Source: CAZUHK01 sp964620345 (GTDB lineage Bacteria; Planctomycetota; Phycisphaerae; Phycisphaerales; Zrk34). From it: a stretch of 10,946 nt of DNA. The stretch lies in NCBI GenBank assembly GCA_964620345.1, contig CAZUHK010000108.1:1-10946 (forward strand), read 5' to 3'. A program made the translations under genes and the position numbers. Below the pieces are notes generated by a model. The model ran no database searches and had not been told where the DNA came from. It saw only the letters and a program-made list of their open reading frames with translations. Below, piece by piece: positions 8,140-10,946 of this stretch (its first letter is position 1; the number at the start of each line of letters is the position of its first letter).

Positions 8140-9450
8140 ATGACCGGCCGGTACGACACCCTCATCATCGGCGCCGGGGCGGCGGGGCTGGCGACCGCCA
8201 TCTTCGCCGCCGAAGCCGCGCCCGCCATGCGCATCGCTCTGCTCGATAGCGCGCGGCGCATCGGGGCGAAGATTCTCGTGGCCGGCGGCGGGCGGTGCAA
8301 CGTCACCCACGATGCGGTGTCGCCCGATGATTACTTCGCCAACCGCAACATCGTGCGCAACGTGCTCGCGGCGTTCGGCGTCGAGCGGACGGTCGAATGG
8401 TTCGCGTCGATGGGCGTCGAACTCAAGCGCGAGCCGACGGGCAAGCTGTTCCCCGTGACCGACACCGCCGCTACGGTGCGCGACGCGCTGGTCGGCCGGT
8501 GCCAAGCGCTGGGCGTGGACATCCGCACGTCGTGCCGCGTGTCGGCCGTGCGCCGCGCCGGCGATGCGTTCGCGCTGGACACCGCGCAAGGCCCGGTGCA
8601 CGCGGCGAACCTCGTGCTGGCCACCGGCGGGCGATCGCTGCCCCGGACCGGCAGCGATGGCCACGGCTGGCACATCGCCCGCACGCTCGGCCACCGCGTG
8701 ACCGACACCCACGCCGCGCTCGTGCCGCTGGTGCTCGACAGCGCGTTCATTCACGCCGACCTGTCGGGCATCAGCCACGACGTCGAGGTCCGCACGTTCA
8801 TCGACGGCAAGCTCGCCGACCGGCGCACCGGCTCGATGCTCTGGACGCACTTCGGGCTCTCGGGCCCGGTGATCATGGACGCCAGCCGGCACTGGACCAT
8901 CGCCCACGATGCGGGGCGCGCGGTCGCGATCCAACTCAACCTGCTGGCCGGCGCCGCCCCCGATCACGCCGACGCCTGGCTGCAACCCGCCGCCGCCGGA
9001 TGCGAAGACCGGAGCGGAAGTTCCGGTATTCTTGCGAACGCCGGCGTGTGCAAGCCCGGGCAGGCGAACGAGTCGGTGGGCACGCGGGTGGCGCGGGCGC
9101 TGCCGCAGCGGGTGGCCGGGGCGGTGTGCGCGTGGGCGGGGGTCGATCCGGCCACGCCGATGCATCAGCTCAAGCGCGGCGCGCGGCGGGCGATGGTCGG
9201 GGCGTTGACCGAGCTGGCCGTGCCGGTGGTCGGGCACCGCGGCTGGAACCACGCGGAGGTCACCGCCGGGGGCGTGCCGCTCAAGGAAATCGACCATCGC
9301 ACGATGCGGTCGCGCCTGGTCGACGGGCTGTGGCTGGTCGGCGAGATGCTCGACTGCGACGGCTGCATCGGTGGATTCAATTTCCAATGGGCGTGGGCGA
9401 CGGGGCACCTGGCCGGCCGGGCGCTGGCGGCCAATCCCCGGCGCGGGTGA
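8140..9450 (+). CDS. BaiN/RdsA (HI0933-like) NAD(P)/FAD-dependent oxidoreductase
   Basis: This is a 436-residue flavoprotein. MTGRYDTLIIGAGAAGLATA is the N-terminal Rossmann dinucleotide-binding motif (GxGxxG at about 11-16). GAKILVAGGGRCNVTH (42-57) is the hallmark of the HI0933-like family. ATGGRSLPRTGSDGHG (161-176) closes the FAD site, and the C-terminal GGVPLKEI (377-384), GEMLDCDGCIGGFNFQWAWATG (401-422) region matches the family's end. I chose the ATG at 8140 because the Rossmann strand begins right after it; the upstream open frame is not family-like. Members reduce flavin-linked substrates (BaiN acts on bile-acid intermediates), but the cellular substrate here is unknown. Residues of about 284-310 (GCEDRSGSSGILANAG and flanks) look like an extra segment compared with the family, and the DNA under it folds into a hairpin (see 9004-9031). 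The gene converges on the HU gene. Confidence 0.93.
   Translation: MTGRYDTLIIGAGAAGLATAIFAAEAAPAMRIALLDSARRIGAKILVAGGGRCNVTHDAVSPDDYFANRNIVRNVLAAFGVERTVEWFASMGVELKREPTGKLFPVTDTAATVRDALVGRCQALGVDIRTSCRVSAVRRAGDAFALDTAQGPVHAANLVLATGGRSLPRTGSDGHGWHIARTLGHRVTDTHAALVPLVLDSAFIHADLSGISHDVEVRTFIDGKLADRRTGSMLWTHFGLSGPVIMDASRHWTIAHDAGRAVAIQLNLLAGAAPDHADAWLQPAAAGCEDRSGSSGILANAGVCKPGQANESVGTRVARALPQRVAGAVCAWAGVDPATPMHQLKRGARRAMVGALTELAVPVVGHRGWNHAEVTAGGVPLKEIDHRTMRSRLVDGLWLVGEMLDCDGCIGGFNFQWAWATGHLAGRALAANPRRG
9004..9031. repeat. Hairpin-forming sequence inside the flavoprotein gene
   Basis: GAAGACCGGA (9004-9013) and TCCGGTATTC (9022-9031) form a 10-bp inverted repeat with one mismatch around an 8-nt loop. 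It lies in frame within the flavoprotein gene and encodes part of a segment (about residues 287-300) that does not look conserved. It could be a small palindromic element inserted in frame or a chance GC-rich hairpin. Confidence 0.45.
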
Positions 9451-9492
9451 ACGGCGCGCGGCGCGGCCCCAACGCAACGCATCGAAACGGCA

Positions 9493-9521
9493 AAGGCCCG
9501 GCGCAAGATGCGCCGGGCCTT
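9493..9521. terminator. Probable bidirectional terminator between convergent genes
   Basis: AAGGCCCGGCGC (9493-9504), a 5-nt loop AAGAT, and GCGCCGGGCCTT (9510-9521) make a perfect 12-bp stem. It sits between the convergent stops of the flavoprotein (9450) and HU (9589) genes. The stem ends in A/T pairs on both sides but has no long T-tract, so termination is likely from position and stem strength rather than from a canonical signal. Confidence 0.75.
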
Positions 9522-9588
9522 GAGCGTTGGCGTCGCGCCGCCGTGGCGTGGAGCGCGGCGCCGGGGGGATCGCGCCGGGGCGACCGGT

Positions 9589-9924
9589 TTACTTCACCGA
9601 GTCCTTGAGGCCCTTGAGCGGGCGAATCTTGACGACGGTGCGCGCGGGCTTGGGCTTGAACATCTGCTCTTCGCCGGTGAAGGGGTTGATGCCCTTGCGT
9701 GCCTTGACGGCGGGCTTGCGCTGGGCGACGCACTTCATCAGGCCCGGTACAGTGAACGCGCCCGGGCCGCGCTTCGACAGGTTCTTGGCGATCAGATTGC
9801 CCAATACATCAAACACTGAGCCAACTTCCTTCTTGGTCAAGCCCGTTGCCTCGGCGATGGCGCTGAGCACCTCGCTCTTGGTCGGCGGCTTGGCGGCGCT
9901 GCTTGCGGAACTCTTCTTGGCCAT
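9589..9924 (-). CDS. HU-family DNA-binding protein
   Basis: This is a 111-residue nucleoid-associated protein, longer than the roughly 90 residues of classical HU because of a basic Ser/Ala/Lys/Pro N-terminal tail (MAKKSSASSAAKPP). The HU core follows: TKSEVLSAIAEATGLTKKEV (15-34), the helix VFDVLGNLIAKNL, the GAFTVPGLMKC strand turn (55-65), a basic beta-arm (68-95) and the C-terminal LKGLKDSV. At the arm tip, the usual RNP is replaced by G-I-N-P-F-T-G-E (78-85), keeping the Asn-Pro pair thought to contact DNA while losing the Arg. Such proteins bind and bend DNA as dimers in chromosome packaging. I start at 9924 because GGAG lies 6 nt upstream; an in-frame ATG at 9936 has no ribosome site. 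It is downstream of plsY on the same strand but separated by a likely terminator, so it probably has its own promoter. Confidence 0.93.
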   Translation of the reverse strand: MAKKSSASSAAKPPTKSEVLSAIAEATGLTKKEVGSVFDVLGNLIAKNLSKRGPGAFTVPGLMKCVAQRKPAVKARKGINPFTGEEQMFKPKPARTVVKIRPLKGLKDSVK

Positions 9925-9928
9925 GGGG

Positions 9929-9934
9929 TTCTCC
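9929..9934 (-). promoter_or_regulatory. Ribosome binding site deciding the HU start
   Basis: GGAGAA on the minus strand, with GGAG ending 6 nt before the ATG at 9924. It favours the shorter protein over the in-frame ATG at 9936, whose upstream bases are pyrimidine-rich. The 155-nt region upstream (9937-10091) is AT-richer than its surroundings and probably holds the HU promoter, but I cannot fix a -35/-10 pair. Confidence 0.7.
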
Positions 9935-10010
9935 ATCGTGGAAGGAAAGACGGGTGCGACTCACGCCGTCCATAGCGTGAGATTGGCAATACCATAATGC
10001 GTTGACCCCG

Positions 10011-10034
10011 AAAAAAACAGGGCCAAATCGCCCC
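10011..10034 (-). terminator. Probable intrinsic terminator downstream of plsY
   Basis: On the minus strand, GGGGC, a 6-nt loop GATTTG, and GCCCT form a 5-bp stem (one G-T pair), followed by G and seven Ts. A second run of eight Ts (10041-10048) lies slightly upstream, without a clear stem. The stem is short, but stem plus T-tract placed about 60 nt after the plsY stop fits Rho-independent termination before HU. Confidence 0.5.
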
Positions 10035-10091
10035 AAACCAAAAAAAACTGCATGTTTTGCCGATCCGAACGCCGCCGCGCCGCCCCGAGCG

Positions 10092-10820
10092 TCAGTCGCG
10101 ACCCAGCCGGGGCTCGGTCCCGCGCCACGTGCGGGCCAGGTTCCCGCGGTGCCGCACCACCACCAGCAGCGCCATCGCACCGCTCACCGCGGCGATCGGC
10201 CACAGGTCGGCCAGCGGCCAACCGGTCGCCACCGCGCCCAGCAGGAAGTAGCCCGGCAAACACAGCGCCGCGATCACGCTGGCCAGCCCCACGTACCCCA
10301 ACGCCCCGATGAACAGCAGCCACGTCACCAGCGCCCCCACCGCCGGCAGCGTCAGGTAGGGCCAGACGCCCAGCACCGCGCCGAAGCTCGTCGCCACGCC
10401 CTTGCCGCCCTTGAACCCAAGGTACACCGGGAAGACGTGGCCCAGGATCGCCCCGGCGCCGACGATCAGCCACCGCGCCGCGTCGGTCGGCCCCAGCGCC
10501 CCGCCGCCGATCCACCCGAACGCGAGGCCCGCGCCCAGCACCGGCCCCAGCCCCTTGGCCATGTCCAACGCGAAACAGCCCAGCCCCCACGCCCGGCTGC
10601 CCAGCACGCGCCCCAGGTTCGTCGCGCCGATGTTGCCGCTGCCCGCGTGGCGGATGTCGATCCCGTGCGCCCGGCCGATCAGCAGCCCGAACGGAATCGC
10701 GCCGATCAGATAGGCCAGCACCACCGCCGCGTACCAGAGGGGGTCGGTCATGCCAGGCAGTTTAAGGTCAATCGGTTGATCGGTGAATCGTCGCCCGGAC
10801 TGCGCGGTCTTCAGGCCCAT
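10092..10820 (-). CDS. plsY: Glycerol-3-phosphate acyltransferase PlsY
   Basis: PlsY is an integral membrane enzyme that transfers the acyl group of acyl-phosphate to glycerol 3-phosphate, the first acylation in phospholipid synthesis. Its conserved loops are all present: SGNIGATNLGR (61-71), DMAKG (86-90), GHVFPVYLGFKGGKGVAT (127-144) with the glycine-rich phosphate-binding stretch, and RHRGNLARTWRGTE (223-236). Several hydrophobic segments separate them (about 28-50, 75-105, 115-135, 150-175, 177-200, 204-222). The start is uncertain. The family core begins at the ATG at 10751 (MTDPLWYAAVV), giving 219 residues but no ribosome site. The ATG at 10820 has AGGAG 7 nt upstream and adds 23 polar residues (MGLKTAQSGRRFTDQPIDLK and on). 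I use 10820 for its ribosome site. The HU gene follows on the same strand after a probable terminator. Confidence 0.93.
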   Translation of the reverse strand: MGLKTAQSGRRFTDQPIDLKLPGMTDPLWYAAVVLAYLIGAIPFGLLIGRAHGIDIRHAGSGNIGATNLGRVLGSRAWGLGCFALDMAKGLGPVLGAGLAFGWIGGGALGPTDAARWLIVGAGAILGHVFPVYLGFKGGKGVATSFGAVLGVWPYLTLPAVGALVTWLLFIGALGYVGLASVIAALCLPGYFLLGAVATGWPLADLWPIAAVSGAMALLVVVRHRGNLARTWRGTEPRLGRD

Positions 10821-10827
10821 CAACCTT

Positions 10828-10832
10828 CTCCT
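10828..10832 (-). promoter_or_regulatory. Candidate ribosome binding site for the longer PlsY
   Basis: AGGAG on the minus strand lies 7 nt before the ATG at 10820. It is the best ribosome site near plsY and argues for the 242-residue form over the core start at 10751, where the preceding bases (AAACTGCCTGGC) show no such motif. Confidence 0.5.
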
Positions 10833-10946
10833 GCTGATCGCATCATCCACAAATCAGCGCCAGACGTTGACCCATAAGGCGAGAACCAAGTCGGTAACCG
10901 TTCACACTCCTTGGCGAGTTGGCAGGGGATGATCCGATAACCATGG
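10833..10946. other. plsY upstream region to the right edge, no gene supported
   Basis: This stretch is clearly less GC-rich than the genes around it and probably contains the plsY promoter. A minus-strand frame open from the edge ends in a TGA that shares one base with the ATG at 10820, but only about half of its codons end in G or C, unlike the strongly GC-ending codons of the genes here, and the peptide is not recognisable. An ATG at 10943 on the plus strand could begin a divergent gene but is cut by the edge. Confidence 0.35.

Noticed and set aside
8080..9477. A 465-codon minus-strand frame and a 403-codon alternative plus frame over the flavoprotein
   Set aside because: Both are Arg/Ala/His-rich translations without motifs; the flavoprotein frame has Rossmann and family signatures.
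10011..10048. Two A-tracts considered as curved-DNA or promoter elements for HU
   Set aside because: They fit better as T-tracts downstream of plsY on the minus strand, one of them after a short stem; an added promoter role cannot be shown.
10002..10877. A 291-codon plus-strand frame opposite plsY
   Set aside because: It is a Pro/Gln/Arg/His-rich shadow; all PlsY motifs are on the minus strand.
10820..10946. A minus-strand frame from the right edge ending with TGA overlapping the plsY ATG (TGATG)
   Set aside because: The stop/start overlap is attractive, but only about half of its codons end in G or C, unlike the neighbouring genes, and the 41-residue peptide is unrecognisable.

Overview
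The window is high-GC, densely packed chromosomal DNA. The gene content suggests a planctomycete, perhaps of the Phycisphaerae type. The clues are a MoxR/DUF58/BatA-like von Willebrand (VWA) gene cluster, a secreted heparinase II/III-type enzyme, and an HU-like protein with a basic Ser/Ala/Lys tail. This assignment is inferred from gene style, not from a marker gene. Eight CDSs are well supported and one of them runs off the left edge.

Left block (1-4569, all minus strand, read right to left): a MoxR-type AAA+ ATPase, a DUF58 protein, a 708-residue BatA-like VWA membrane protein, and the first 141 codons of a second VWA membrane protein. Gaps are small or negative: a 38-nt overlap, then 60 nt, then 4 nt. 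This is the classic arrangement in which a MoxR chaperone-like ATPase works with metal-binding VWA partners at the membrane. Neither the client nor the pathway can be read from the sequence.

Middle (4704-7966): a secreted polysaccharide-lyase-like protein on the minus strand lies divergent from an aldo/keto reductase on the plus strand. They are separated by about 360 nt holding three tightly packed inverted repeats and an AT-rich patch. The lyase is upstream of moxR on the same strand with a 134-nt gap, so co-transcription is possible but not shown.

Right block (8140-10820): a BaiN/RdsA (HI0933-like) flavoprotein on the plus strand converges on an HU-family nucleoid protein on the minus strand, with a perfect 12-bp hairpin between them. 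Upstream of HU, on the same strand, is plsY, the membrane acyltransferase that makes lysophosphatidic acid. The last 120 or so bases hold no gene I can support.

I found no tRNA, rRNA, CRISPR array, transposase or phage gene. The most unusual items are the inverted-repeat cluster at 6675-6723, an in-frame hairpin insert in the flavoprotein gene, the multi-domain BatA-like protein with an incomplete MIDAS, and the start-site problems of the lyase and plsY. I see no convincing evidence of a wholly new defence or mobile system.
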